A stretch of 18,563 bases of DNA from Timburyella sp030842085 (GCA_030842085.1 JAUUSE010000035.1:1-18563), one strand, 5' to 3'; shown: positions 1-8,140, numbered from the stretch's first letter. Program-made: numbers and translations. The notes: a model not told the origin generated them from the letters alone.

Positions 1-1
1 A

Positions 2-601
2 GGGATAAAGACGAAGAAAGGGTCGTCAGGGAAAGACTATTTCGGCATAATACGGCGGACAACTGCACCGGCGGTGTTAATAGAGGTATGCTTTATAAAC
101 AATCCGGATGACATGCTGCGGCTTGACTGCGAGGCGGCGGGGCGAGCGATAGCGTCGGGCATACTCAAGATGTATGGAGATAATATTTCTGACAATGCGC
201 AGCAAGACAATACAGCCAGCGGCGATGAAACCAATACAAGCAGCAAAGAAGCTCAGGTGCGTCAGGCTAAGACAGCGGAATTACAGCGAATATTAAACGA
301 GTGGTACGCAAGCGGGCTTAATGTCGACGGCATATGGGGCCCAAAAACAGCCGCGGCGTGCGATAATAATTTGCTTAAGTACAAAAGCCCCATGATAAGG
401 ACAACATATGTAACGTACATACAGCAGCTGTTGGGTGTCGCCGGATTTGCCACCGATGTAGACGGTGCATACGGTCCAGATACCAAAGCTAAAGTTATCG
501 ACTTCCAGCGTTCTGCATCTCTTTCCGTCGACGGCATTGTCGGCAAAAACACCACAAAATCCCTCATCGACAAGTTTGTCGAGATTTATAAAAATTTGTA
601 G
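2..601 (+). CDS. N-acetylmuramoyl-L-alanine amidase, 3' part, with peptidoglycan-binding repeats
   Basis: The reading frame is open from the first bases of the window, so the gene starts upstream and only its last 199 codons are visible. The first ~55 residues are the end of a zinc-dependent Amidase_3 domain. The motif TTAPAVLIEVCFINNP carries the conserved Glu (about residue 28 of the fragment) that in this family completes the active site for cleaving the bond between muramic acid and L-alanine. A Ser/Asn/Asp-rich linker follows, then two peptidoglycan-binding type repeats: a weaker one around VDGIWGPKT and a clearer one around VDGAYGPDT. A GTG at 74 could be mistaken for a start, but it lies inside the amidase domain. 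The next gene begins 3 nt after the stop, and together they look like a phage lysis cassette. A host cell-wall hydrolase remains possible because the N-terminus and left neighbours are not visible. Confidence 0.85.
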   Translation, partial: GIKTKKGSSGKDYFGIIRRTTAPAVLIEVCFINNPDDMLRLDCEAAGRAIASGILKMYGDNISDNAQQDNTASGDETNTSSKEAQVRQAKTAELQRILNEWYASGLNVDGIWGPKTAAACDNNLLKYKSPMIRTTYVTYIQQLLGVAGFATDVDGAYGPDTKAKVIDFQRSASLSVDGIVGKNTTKSLIDKFVEIYKNL

Positions 602-604
602 ACT

Positions 605-895
605 ATGGATAATCTTGTACTTTCCGACTGGCTTTATCTTATTTCCGCTTTAGGAGTAATTGTCGCCCTAATAGGAAATGTCGGCGGTATTATAAGAAAC
701 AGAAACAAAGAAGCTGCCAGATTAGCCGGCATGGAAAAGGATATTAAGCACATACGTGAAAAAGTCGATATAAACGATGTTACAATGAAGTCAATTGACT
801 CAAAAATGGATGGTATCGATAAGCGCCTTGTCGCCGTAGAATCCAGCACCCGACAGGCCCATAAGCGCATTGATGAATGGCGCAGCCTGCTGTAA
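605..895 (+). CDS. Small membrane-anchored coiled-coil protein, phage holin/XhlA-like
   Basis: A 96-residue protein starting 3 nt after the amidase stop, so the two are probably translated from one message. Residues ~9-30 (LYLISALGVIVALIGNVGGI) form one hydrophobic segment. The rest is highly charged and has coiled-coil-like spacing (KDIKHIREKVDIN, DSKMDGIDKRLVAVES). It ends in a segment, STRQAHKRIDEW, that resembles the C-terminal part of small proteins encoded beside endolysins in Firmicutes phages. Those proteins are thought to help the amidase reach or permeabilise the membrane. The single N-terminal membrane segment differs from classical XhlA, where it is C-terminal, so the holin role is an inference from size, topology and neighbour. 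About 380 nt of non-coding sequence and a terminator follow it. Confidence 0.6.
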   Translation: MDNLVLSDWLYLISALGVIVALIGNVGGIIRNRNKEAARLAGMEKDIKHIREKVDINDVTMKSIDSKMDGIDKRLVAVESSTRQAHKRIDEWRSLL

Positions 896-1275
896 TGATT
901 TTGCATTTTTTAGCCGTGTTCTTATTTTTTATTTATAAGGAGCGCTTTATATTGCGCATAAGCCCCACTCTTAGTTAAATCAAATATTTAATACTTTAAA
1001 ATCAGATTTTGTCCGGCATAGAAAATATATTTATTGCTTTTTACTTTTTGCAATGAAAAACTCAATTCTATTTACGGAAACTCCCCCTGTTCTTGTGAGA
1101 ATTAGTTTTTCTAAGGCAGTTACTATAAAAGCGGGCGGCTAAACAGCCGCCCGCTTTCTCTATTTTATACAGCAATCTTTGTCTGTGCAAATTTTATTTA
1201 AACTTATGCAATTATAAAGGACCGCGCCGCAATCAGCACCTTGATGCGCCGTTTTACAAAATAAACATATATAAA
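896..1275. other. Intergenic region between convergent units
   Basis: There is no convincing gene in these 380 nt. The sequence is AT-rich apart from the strong GC hairpin at 1127-1166, annotated separately. A small GCGC...GCGC inverted repeat near 942-957 is not followed by a T run. No attachment-site duplication can be recognised from this window alone, although this is where the right end of a prophage could lie. Confidence 0.5.
1127..1166. terminator. Bidirectional intrinsic terminator
   Basis: A perfect 10-bp GC-rich stem (GCGGGCGGCT at 1131-1140, AGCCGCCCGC at 1145-1154) encloses an AAAC loop. On the plus strand it is followed by TTTCTCTATTTT, and on the minus strand by TTTTATAG. It can therefore end the lysis-like plus-strand unit and also the minus-strand unit ending at 1276. 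Confidence 0.9.
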
Positions 1276-1824
1276 TTAAATTTCATATTTCTTTATACGT
1301 TTTACCGTCTCCTCAGCAAATTCAGTATATATGCTTGCACCTTTTGCAATATATTCTTCATTATCCTCCTTACCGCATATCATAGCAAATACATTGCCTA
1401 TAGCGCGCTCTTTCTCTTTGCCGCGCTTTAACGCAAGATAATAAAAAGACAGCTCGCCGGCTGAGCATATGTCATTATACAGCCGCTCATCCTCCTGCTT
1501 TACCGCCTCTAAAAAGGAATTGAGCGCTACATTACTTACATTCTCATCCCGGATATTGTCTTCTATTGAGCTTATTGCAGAAAATGACAGCAATATTCGC
1601 TTATTATATGCATCAACATCATTGTCGTCATATGCAAAATCATCGCTGTCAAACACAAGAGATACAAGCTCACGGCCCAGTTCATCCGCTTTGGTCAGTC
1701 GCCCGCTTTCTTTCTCCGTAAGCAGATTGTCGGCTATTTCTTCTATGTCCTCCTCAGGCTGCATATCTTTTGACGGACGACTGCCGACTATTTTCATATC
1801 TCTGTCCATTTCATCAAAAGCCAT
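1276..1824 (-). CDS. Uncharacterised acidic protein, 182 aa
   Basis: I do not recognise this family. The protein is strongly acidic in its N-terminal half (QPEEDIEEIADNLLTEKE, then FDSDDFAYDDNDVDAY) and more basic and helical toward the C-terminus. There is no signal peptide, membrane segment or obvious catalytic motif, so it is probably cytoplasmic and alpha-helical. Its ATG is 2 nt after the stop of the TSCPD gene. Its Shine-Dalgarno (GGAG, 8 nt before the ATG) lies inside the last codons of that gene, so the two are almost certainly co-transcribed and translationally coupled. The tight coupling suggests a shared role, but nothing in the sequence says what it is. A bidirectional terminator lies about 110 nt downstream. 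Confidence 0.8.
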   Translation of the reverse strand: MAFDEMDRDMKIVGSRPSKDMQPEEDIEEIADNLLTEKESGRLTKADELGRELVSLVFDSDDFAYDDNDVDAYNKRILLSFSAISSIEDNIRDENVSNVALNSFLEAVKQEDERLYNDICSAGELSFYYLALKRGKEKERAIGNVFAMICGKEDNEEYIAKGASIYTEFAEETVKRIKKYEI

Positions 1825-1826
1825 AA

Positions 1827-2087
1827 TTATTTCTCCTGTCTCTCTTTATATTCCCTCAGTGCTTTCGCAAACTGATCAGGGCAGGACGTCCCCTTATATC
1901 CGCATTCTATTCCCGACAGCTTTTCTATTACATCATCTATTTTCATGCCCTCTGTCAGACGCGCTACGCCTTTCAAATTGCCGTTACAGCCGCCTGTAAA
2001 TTTTACTTTCTTTATTACATCGCCCTCTGTTTCTATCTCTATCTCCCTTGAACATACGCCAGAAGGCCGGTATTTTATTACAGCCAT
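1827..2087 (-). CDS. TSCPD domain-containing protein (TIGR03905-like)
   Basis: A short protein made almost entirely of one TSCPD domain: the GGCNGNLKGVARL segment followed by a Cys-containing ECGYKGTSCPDQFA motif. This domain is also found at the C-terminus of B12-dependent ribonucleotide reductases, where its cysteines may serve redox or metal-binding roles. The function of the stand-alone form in Clostridia is not established. Two in-frame ATGs exist, at 2093 and 2087. The GGGAG at 2098-2094 abuts the first but lies 6 nt before the second, so I choose 2087 (MAVIKYRPSG..., 86 residues). A candidate promoter lies about 40 nt upstream. The gene leads a two-gene unit with the acidic protein downstream. 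Confidence 0.85.
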   Translation of the reverse strand: MAVIKYRPSGVCSREIEIETEGDVIKKVKFTGGCNGNLKGVARLTEGMKIDDVIEKLSGIECGYKGTSCPDQFAKALREYKERQEK

Positions 2088-2123
2088 AAACATCTCCCAT
2101 TATTATTTCTATTTTATCCCTAT

Positions 2124-2153
2124 ATTATAAATGCTTTTTTATTTAAGTCTTAA
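2124..2153 (-). promoter_or_regulatory. Candidate sigma-A promoter for the TSCPD unit
   Basis: On the minus strand TTAAGA (2153-2148) is separated by 18 nt from a perfect TATAAT (2129-2124). This predicts transcription starting near 2117, about 30 nt before the chosen ATG at 2087. The -35 box matches consensus at 4 of 6 positions. Confidence 0.5.
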
Positions 2154-2288
2154 ATTTTCTAATTTTGCTGTACGGTTTAAGCTGACTGACAATATATTTC
2201 CGAATAAAACAATATTGCCAAGCGTGGGTAAACAGCAGTCAGAATATTTGCCAAATATATCGCTTAAAATATTCCAAGACGGTTATAT

Positions 2289-3098
2289 CTACCCCGCCAT
2301 ACCGATAAGGCGTTCAAGCTCGCTGTCCGGAGTTACGCACATTCCGACCTGCGCGGGCCGTGATGTAAACATGCCGTGGAAGTCACTACCGCCCGTCTTG
2401 ATTAAATTATATCTATCGGCAATTTTTTCTATGCGCTCACTGTCGCCGGGTCTGTTGCGAGAATGCCACACCTCTATACCGTCGATATATCCACCCGCTG
2501 CAAGCTCCTCCGCCAAGTCAAAGCTGTCGTATACCGGCGGATGTGCAAGCACTATCACCGCACCCGACGCACGCGCCGCTTCTATAATTTCATACGGGTC
2601 GGGATATATTATTTTCTCCGTGAGTATACCACTTTCACTGTTCAGCAAATAATTGAAATCTGCTCCAAATATCGATGTGCAAAATCCGGCGTCCATTAAC
2701 CCTTTCATTATGTGCTGCTTATATATCGACTTGGACTTTTCAGTGCGTTTAATAAAAAATCTCTCGTCTATTGAAAAATGCTCCGCCGCGCGTTTTATCA
2801 TTATCTCGCCGGCCGTACGACGGTCAGACAATATTTTATCGCAAAGAGATGCTAAGGGACCCTTATCTTTCCACATATAACATAATATATGCACTCTGCG
2901 TTCGCGTTTATAATCATACGCCGACATTTCTACGCCGGGTATTATTTTTATGCCATCTATGCTTGCATCGCCCTCATATAGCGTATCATGATTAGTAATC
3001 GCCACTGCCTTAAGTCCCGCGTATTTCGCGAGCTGAGCTATTTCCTCCGTTTCCATGCTGCCGTCAGACAGCACTGTATGTATATGAAGATCTGTCAT
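2289..3098 (-). CDS. PHP-domain metal-dependent phosphoesterase
   Basis: The 269-residue protein is a single PHP domain with its metal-binding signature in order: HIH at residues 5-7, D12, NHD at 36-38, GVE at 55-57, H70, AHPP with H186, and GGSDFHG with D239 and H241. This set normally binds a trinuclear metal centre that hydrolyses phosphoesters. The closest characterised relatives of this size are the YciV/TrpH group (RNase AM, 3',5'-nucleoside bisphosphate phosphatases), so small nucleotides or 5' RNA ends are plausible substrates, but the substrate cannot be read from the sequence. No signal peptide is seen. A weak Shine-Dalgarno (AGGGA) lies upstream of the ATG. It is transcribed away from the GDPD gene, and no clear terminator follows it before the TSCPD promoter. 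Confidence 0.88.
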   Translation of the reverse strand: MTDLHIHTVLSDGSMETEEIAQLAKYAGLKAVAITNHDTLYEGDASIDGIKIIPGVEMSAYDYKRERRVHILCYMWKDKGPLASLCDKILSDRRTAGEIMIKRAAEHFSIDERFFIKRTEKSKSIYKQHIMKGLMDAGFCTSIFGADFNYLLNSESGILTEKIIYPDPYEIIEAARASGAVIVLAHPPVYDSFDLAEELAAGGYIDGIEVWHSRNRPGDSERIEKIADRYNLIKTGGSDFHGMFTSRPAQVGMCVTPDSELERLIGMAG

Positions 3099-3291
3099 TT
3101 CCAGTCATCCCTGTATATAATTTATTTAAAAGATATATAAATCATTATTAAGCAGCAATAATGTTTAAAGTAAATCTTTCTATGCCCGCCTGTAAAGACG
3201 TTTTATATGCCCTACATCAAAATCTTTTTCTATTTATTAGTATAACCCCTTTAATAAATTTCGGCAATAGAATATTATGCAATTTTTGGTA

Positions 3292-3320
3292 TTTACTAAA
3301 TGAAAGTTTTGTAATATAAT
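3292..3320 (+). promoter_or_regulatory. Sigma-A-type promoter for the GDPD gene
   Basis: TTTACT (3292-3297), a 17-nt spacer and a perfect TATAAT (3315-3320) predict a start near 3327 and a leader of about 66 nt. The leader contains two mutually exclusive small hairpins just before the start codon (see findings). Confidence 0.6.
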
Positions 3321-3392
3321 ATATCAGCATACAGTAGTTACCTACTTTAGTTATAAAATGCTGCATATTGCAGCAGAAAGGTCTGCTAGAAT

Positions 3393-5099
3393 ATGATTGA
3401 GAAAAACGATTCTTTGCTTCCATTTACTGTTATAGACAGGAGATATAACACGGGTATAAAAAGTCCGCCTACGGTTTTATGTGAAACCGATTCTGTGGAT
3501 GATATGCTCAAGCTGATTGTCCCACCTTCCACTATTATAGTTTATGTGGACAATATGGGAATATGCTATAATAAAGATGGCTCTGTGGTGTTGGGCAGCC
3601 TTTATGATGTTTGTTGCAAAGTGGCCTGTAAAATGCTTCTCACGCTTTATGTGCGCAGCGAGGCGGCGGCTGATTTTGTAATAAACTTCTGCAAGCAGTA
3701 TAATATTATGGATATTTCGGTTATGTCGGATGACATGCAGCTTGTTAAAAAAATGCGCGAAGCGCTTCCTACTGCCCGCGGAGTTATAGATTTCCGCGCT
3801 ATGACTGAAATTAAAGAGCCTATGAGCATAGTTTCTTCTGTTAATTCGCATCATGCCAAAACCGCAGTTATAAACGGCAGCATAGCTTCACGTCCGCTCC
3901 TGCGTTATCTCCAGCAGCGTATGATTACAGTATTTTTATTCGACGATTCTACATCTGATACAGAGCTGCACTGCATAATACAGTATGGGCCCAATGGTAT
4001 AATTACTGCAGACCCGGATAAAATACGCACAGCTTATGAAATTTATCCAATGGAAAATACTATTGTTCGTCACCCGTTCATAATAGGACACCGCGGCATC
4101 CCAGATCAGGCGCCGGAAAACACCATGCCCAGCTTTAAGCGCGCTGTTGAGTGCGGTGCCGAAACTCTTGAAACCGATATACACATTACATCTGACAAAC
4201 AGCTTATTATAATGCACGATGATAACTTCGGCCGCACATCTGAAGGCAGTGGGCTTGTTCGCGAAATGACATTTGACGAGCTTACTCACACTACTGCTGA
4301 TAAGCTGTGGAAAGGTACACAATATGAAGGCGCGCTTATTCCCTCATATGAAGAATTCCTTGAATATAATAAAAATAATGACTGCGTACTTTTTGTCGAA
4401 ATAAAGGAAAATAATTCCGAGATAGTAGACAAATTCCTAGAAATTACTGATAAGTATGACATGCGTTCACATATCTGCGTGATTTCTTTCTTTACAGAAA
4501 TGCTTCAGTATCTGCACAAAAAAGCGCCGGATATATCGCTGGGCTTTTTATGGCTCATTATAGATCCTGAAAAGGATGTAATGGAAGAATGTGAGCGCCA
4601 TATTAATTTAGCGACGGAGAATTTCGCCTGCATGGATCTTAATATAAACCGAACAAACAGGTATTACTATGAAAACCTTATGCACCGCGGGCTTACCGCG
4701 TGGCCGTGGACCTATGAAAATCCTCCGGGAGCCGATAATTTATATAAAGAGTATTTTTACGTTATGGGCGGCATGACCACCAACAACTGCGAATGGACGG
4801 CCAAATATCCTGTAGACTTGACATCCGAAAAGTCGGTTTATTCTGTGCCTGCAGGGCAAAGCATTGACATAAAGGGCTTTGTTACAAACAGACTTAAAAA
4901 TAAGTCGCTTGCTGAGTGCGACATCTTCGTAACGGACGGCAGAGAATATGTATCTGTCAATGGCTGTAAAGTAACCGGCGTACATCCGGGCAAAGCTTCT
5001 ATAATACTCCGCCACACTTTCCCGTTCGGAGATTACAGCATGACCATTTACTCGGTGCCTGTTGAAATCCTTGTAACGGAGGCTCCGTCGCAGGATTAA
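3393..5099 (+). CDS. Glycerophosphodiester phosphodiesterase with degenerate N-terminal GDPD-like domain
   Basis: Residues ~230-470 form a GDPD domain, which hydrolyses glycerophosphodiesters to glycerol-3-phosphate and an alcohol. Visible residues are HRG (233-235), ENT (242-244), E260 and D262 in LETDIH, H275 in IMHDD, and E336/K338 in FVEIKE. Residues ~28-215 carry no such set but follow GDPD-like strand patterns: SVMSDDMQLVKKMREALP resembles the late GDPD segment after the beta strand, and IQYGPNGIITADPDKI resembles the GDPD end motif (G-DGIITD-P). This region looks like an inactive barrel copy. Residues ~473-560 look like a beta-rich Ig/BIG2-type domain ending in VEILVTE. No signal peptide or membrane segment is visible, which is odd for a protein with an Ig-like tail. 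AAAGG lies about 11 nt before the ATG. The gene stands alone between its own promoter and terminator. Confidence 0.88.
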   Translation: MIEKNDSLLPFTVIDRRYNTGIKSPPTVLCETDSVDDMLKLIVPPSTIIVYVDNMGICYNKDGSVVLGSLYDVCCKVACKMLLTLYVRSEAAADFVINFCKQYNIMDISVMSDDMQLVKKMREALPTARGVIDFRAMTEIKEPMSIVSSVNSHHAKTAVINGSIASRPLLRYLQQRMITVFLFDDSTSDTELHCIIQYGPNGIITADPDKIRTAYEIYPMENTIVRHPFIIGHRGIPDQAPENTMPSFKRAVECGAETLETDIHITSDKQLIIMHDDNFGRTSEGSGLVREMTFDELTHTTADKLWKGTQYEGALIPSYEEFLEYNKNNDCVLFVEIKENNSEIVDKFLEITDKYDMRSHICVISFFTEMLQYLHKKAPDISLGFLWLIIDPEKDVMEECERHINLATENFACMDLNINRTNRYYYENLMHRGLTAWPWTYENPPGADNLYKEYFYVMGGMTTNNCEWTAKYPVDLTSEKSVYSVPAGQSIDIKGFVTNRLKNKSLAECDIFVTDGREYVSVNGCKVTGVHPGKASIILRHTFPFGDYSMTIYSVPVEILVTEAPSQD

Positions 5100-5125
5100 C
5101 ACAGCTGCTTATACAGAATAATTAT

Positions 5126-5156
5126 CCCGACTGACTTTAGTCAGCCGGGATTTTTT
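5126..5156 (+). terminator. Intrinsic terminator of the GDPD gene
   Basis: A 10-bp stem with one mismatch (CCCGACTGAC at 5126-5135, GTCAGCCGGG at 5140-5149) encloses a TTTA loop. It is followed by A and six T residues, 27 nt after the GDPD stop codon. Confidence 0.88.
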
Positions 5157-5606
5157 ATTATATTAATATCTATTACAGCCACTTAGTCAAACAATCTACA
5201 GACTGCTAAACCGACTTGTCGAAAGGTGCACACAAGTCTAACCAAAAATATTGCTGGGCAGTTCCTTGCTTATGCTTTCCTAAAGCGCTTTATCTGCCAG
5301 TAAAATCAATATTTGGCCGCTTGGGCGAAAGTATAATACTTTCTACACTCTGCAGCCAAAATTATAATGTTTTTATGCGCGGTCGACGCTTTATAATCCC
5401 ACGCTAACATGCGGCAACATACGCCCCGCAAGGCTGCCAGACTTATAAAGCTACAACCTATACGCAAATCTGCTCGCAGCTGGATTTATAATATTCTGCA
5501 ACACACGCTGTCCGACGCCGAGTTGCCAGCACCCGGCTGATGCGCCCTTTCCGGCTTTTTTATCGATTATAAAGCCTTAAAGCTATATGCCGCCGTATAT
5601 AAATAA
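5157..5606. other. Intergenic region between convergent GDPD and mutS2
   Basis: About 450 nt follow the GDPD terminator without a convincing gene. A 63-codon frame at 5216-5407 has no ribosome binding site and no recognisable motif. A GGCTTT/AAAGCC hairpin at 5553-5576 lies where a mutS2 terminator would be expected on the minus strand, but no T tract follows it there. No repeat or RNA gene is recognised. Confidence 0.5.
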
Positions 5607-7985
5607 TTATTTTAACTCCACGACCGTTACGCCGCTTTCACCCTCGCCATATGTGCCAAGCCTGAAAGACTTGACGTGCTTGTTTGTCCGCAAATATTTT
5701 GTAACGCCGGTGCGCAGTGCTCCGGTGCCCTTGCCATGTATTATCGTTACAGTTGTAAATCCGGAGAGCACGCAGCTGTCTATAAATCTGTCCATATCAA
5801 GTATAGCATCCTCTACCGTCTGCCCGCGTATGTCAAGCTCCATATTCGACGTCTTAGTCACCTCTGCCCGTTTGCCGCGCGATGCGCTCCTTGGCGACGC
5901 CTGCTTATTCTTTGCTTCTGTAATGCGTAAATTATCAAGCGGCACGCGCATTTTCATTATCCCGGCCTGAACAAGCGCCCATTTTTCTTTTTCAGGTGCA
6001 TCGAGCACAATGCCGTTTTTGCCTATATCCGCTATTACAACACTATCTCCCGGCTTTAATGCGCGCGGCAGTGTGTATTTTTCCGAAATCTGTCCTGTCA
6101 CCGGGTCAGCGGCGTCCTCCAGCTTTCCTATTCCGGATTTTACCGCTGCACGCGCCGCACGCAGCATGTCGGCCGCAGGAGCCTCTCTTTTCTTAAGCTC
6201 CTCCAGCTCGTCCAGCAAATTCATCGCCTCGTTTTGGGCCTTATCGACTATATTCCTTGCCTCGTCACGCGCCGACGCTATGATTTTTTCCCTCTCTTTT
6301 TCCAGCTCGCGGCGGCGGCTGTCGTAATCTGATTGCATGTCCTCAAGCTCGCGGCGCAGCTCATGCGCCCTGCTCTGCTCCTTTTCTGCTTCAGAACGCG
6401 CGCTTTCCAGCGCCTGCACAACGCGGTCAAACCGCTTATCCTCTTCAGATATGAGGCTGCGGGCATGCCCTACTATCTCCGGCGGCAGTCCAAGCCGCTC
6501 AGATATTGCAAAGGCGTTTGAGCGGCCCGGCACGCCTATCAAAAGGCGGTAGGTTGGTTTTAGTGTATTTACGTCAAATTCGCAGCTGGCGTTGCCCACA
6601 CGCTCGGTGTCGAGGGCGTAGGATTTAAGCTCAGCATAATGCGTAGTTGCGGCTATTTTGCTGCCCACTCCCTTTATATGCTCAAGCACCGATACGGCTA
6701 AGGCGGCACCCTCCGCAGGGTCAGTACCGGCGCCCAACTCATCTAAAAGAACGAGCGAACGTCTTGTCGACAACGATATTATATTTATTATATTCGTCAT
6801 GTGCGAGGAAAAGGTAGAAAGCGACTGCTCTATGCTCTGCTCGTCACCTATGTCTACCAGCACATTTTCAAAAAATGATACCTCCGATTCATCATCCGCC
6901 GGTATCATTAGTCCGCACATGGCCATAACGGTAAGCAGACCTATTGTTTTCAGTGTCACCGTCTTGCCTCCGGTATTGGGTCCAGTTATTACCAGTGTAT
7001 CGTAATCTATTCCAAGACCTACTGTCACCGGCACTACCCGCTCTTTGTCTATAAGCGGATGCCGGGCGCGCTTAAGCATTATGCGGCCGCGATTGTTAAT
7101 CTCCGGGCGTATGGCTTTCATGTCATATGCCAAGTTTGCGGCGGAGAATATCACGTTAAGCTTTACAAGAGAATTGTAACTGCTTATAATGCTGTCGGCA
7201 AATTCGCCCGCCTGTGCAGAAAGGCCGGCGAGTATTCTCTCTATCTCCGCTTTTTCGGCGTTTTGCAGCACCCGTATCTGATTATTCATCTCCACTACCG
7301 CCATAGGCTCAATAAACAATGTCGCGCCTGATGCGGACGTGTCGTGCACTATGCCGCTGACGCTGCTTTTATATTCCGCCTTTACGGGTATGACATAGCG
7401 TCCGTCGCGTATGGTCACTATAGCGTCCTGCAGATATTTTACCACCGACGCCTGATGTATCATGCTGTCCAGCTTATCCTTTATGCCAGAGGAAGCAGAA
7501 CGTATTTTGCGGCGTATATCCGCAAGCTGCGGTGACGCGCTGTCCGCCATTTCGTCCTCAGACAGTATTGAGCTGGTGATAAGCTCTTCAAAATATTTAT
7601 TCGGCACAAGCTGCGCAAAATACTGCGATATGCTCATTTCTTCAATCTCTGCAGCATCCTGCGACCACTCGGCAACCGACCTTACGGCGCGCAGCAGAGA
7701 AGCAATGTCAAGCAGCTCGCCCATGCTGAGCACCCCGCCCGTTTCCGCCTTTCTCAGCTGATGCGCGACATTTCTCATGCCGCCGAACGACGGTGTGCCG
7801 TGCCGCGCTTCAAGCGTATATGCATCAAATGTAAGCTGCATGCGCTCGCACTGCTCATCCTCGCTTTTGGCGGGACGCAGGCTCAGCGCCGTTTCACGCG
7901 CGTCCTCGCAGGCTGTATATCCGGCTAAGCGCTCAAGCACCTTGTCAAGCTCCAGCGCCTTTAAATGCCGGTCAAGCTTATTCAT
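5607..7985 (-). CDS. mutS2: MutS2 family ATPase/endonuclease
   Basis: At 792 residues this is the usual length for MutS2. The N-terminal ~320 residues are the MutS-like core and lever region. The ATPase follows, with Walker A GPNTGGKT at 335-342 and Walker B LVLLDELGAGTDP at 411-423. A long charged coiled coil then covers roughly 510-600. The C-terminal Smr nuclease domain starts near 715, with LDIRG at 717-721 and HGKGTG at 750-755. MutS2 has no mismatch-recognition domain; members suppress recombination, and in Bacillus subtilis MutS2 also acts on collided ribosomes through its Smr domain. The start is fixed by GGAGG 7 nt before the ATG. It is the last gene of the minus-strand cluster, downstream of recO after a 155-nt gap, so it may have its own promoter. 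Confidence 0.96.
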   Translation of the reverse strand: MNKLDRHLKALELDKVLERLAGYTACEDARETALSLRPAKSEDEQCERMQLTFDAYTLEARHGTPSFGGMRNVAHQLRKAETGGVLSMGELLDIASLLRAVRSVAEWSQDAAEIEEMSISQYFAQLVPNKYFEELITSSILSEDEMADSASPQLADIRRKIRSASSGIKDKLDSMIHQASVVKYLQDAIVTIRDGRYVIPVKAEYKSSVSGIVHDTSASGATLFIEPMAVVEMNNQIRVLQNAEKAEIERILAGLSAQAGEFADSIISSYNSLVKLNVIFSAANLAYDMKAIRPEINNRGRIMLKRARHPLIDKERVVPVTVGLGIDYDTLVITGPNTGGKTVTLKTIGLLTVMAMCGLMIPADDESEVSFFENVLVDIGDEQSIEQSLSTFSSHMTNIINIISLSTRRSLVLLDELGAGTDPAEGAALAVSVLEHIKGVGSKIAATTHYAELKSYALDTERVGNASCEFDVNTLKPTYRLLIGVPGRSNAFAISERLGLPPEIVGHARSLISEEDKRFDRVVQALESARSEAEKEQSRAHELRRELEDMQSDYDSRRRELEKEREKIIASARDEARNIVDKAQNEAMNLLDELEELKKREAPAADMLRAARAAVKSGIGKLEDAADPVTGQISEKYTLPRALKPGDSVVIADIGKNGIVLDAPEKEKWALVQAGIMKMRVPLDNLRITEAKNKQASPRSASRGKRAEVTKTSNMELDIRGQTVEDAILDMDRFIDSCVLSGFTTVTIIHGKGTGALRTGVTKYLRTNKHVKSFRLGTYGEGESGVTVVELK

Positions 7986-8140
7986 AGTTTATCCTCCATA
8001 AAAGCGTTTTCTGTTTTTATTTACTCATATTTGTTGAAATCCTTATGGATATAGTCATATATTCCCGGTTTGCTTCTCACGCAGTCCCAGCATGGATTTT
8101 AATCATCCAAAAATGCCGCTTAAACAGCAGGTAACGCCAA

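Noticed and set aside
1469..1999. 176-codon plus-strand frame across the acidic protein and TSCPD genes
   Set aside because: Extremely Ser-rich low-complexity translation, antisense to two coupled minus-strand genes with good starts.
2161..2250. Nested inverted repeats (CTGACTG/CAGTCAG around CAATA/TATTG) between the PHP and TSCPD genes
   Set aside because: The outer 7-bp arms are about 50 nt apart and the inner part is AT-rich; the arrangement is not convincing as a terminator or an operator.
2131..2652. 173-codon plus-strand frame opposite the PHP gene
   Set aside because: The minus-strand PHP protein has all metal-binding motifs; the plus frame has none.
5216..5407. 63-codon plus-strand frame in the GDPD-mutS2 gap
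   Set aside because: No Shine-Dalgarno, no family resemblance, and it lies after a strong terminator without a promoter.
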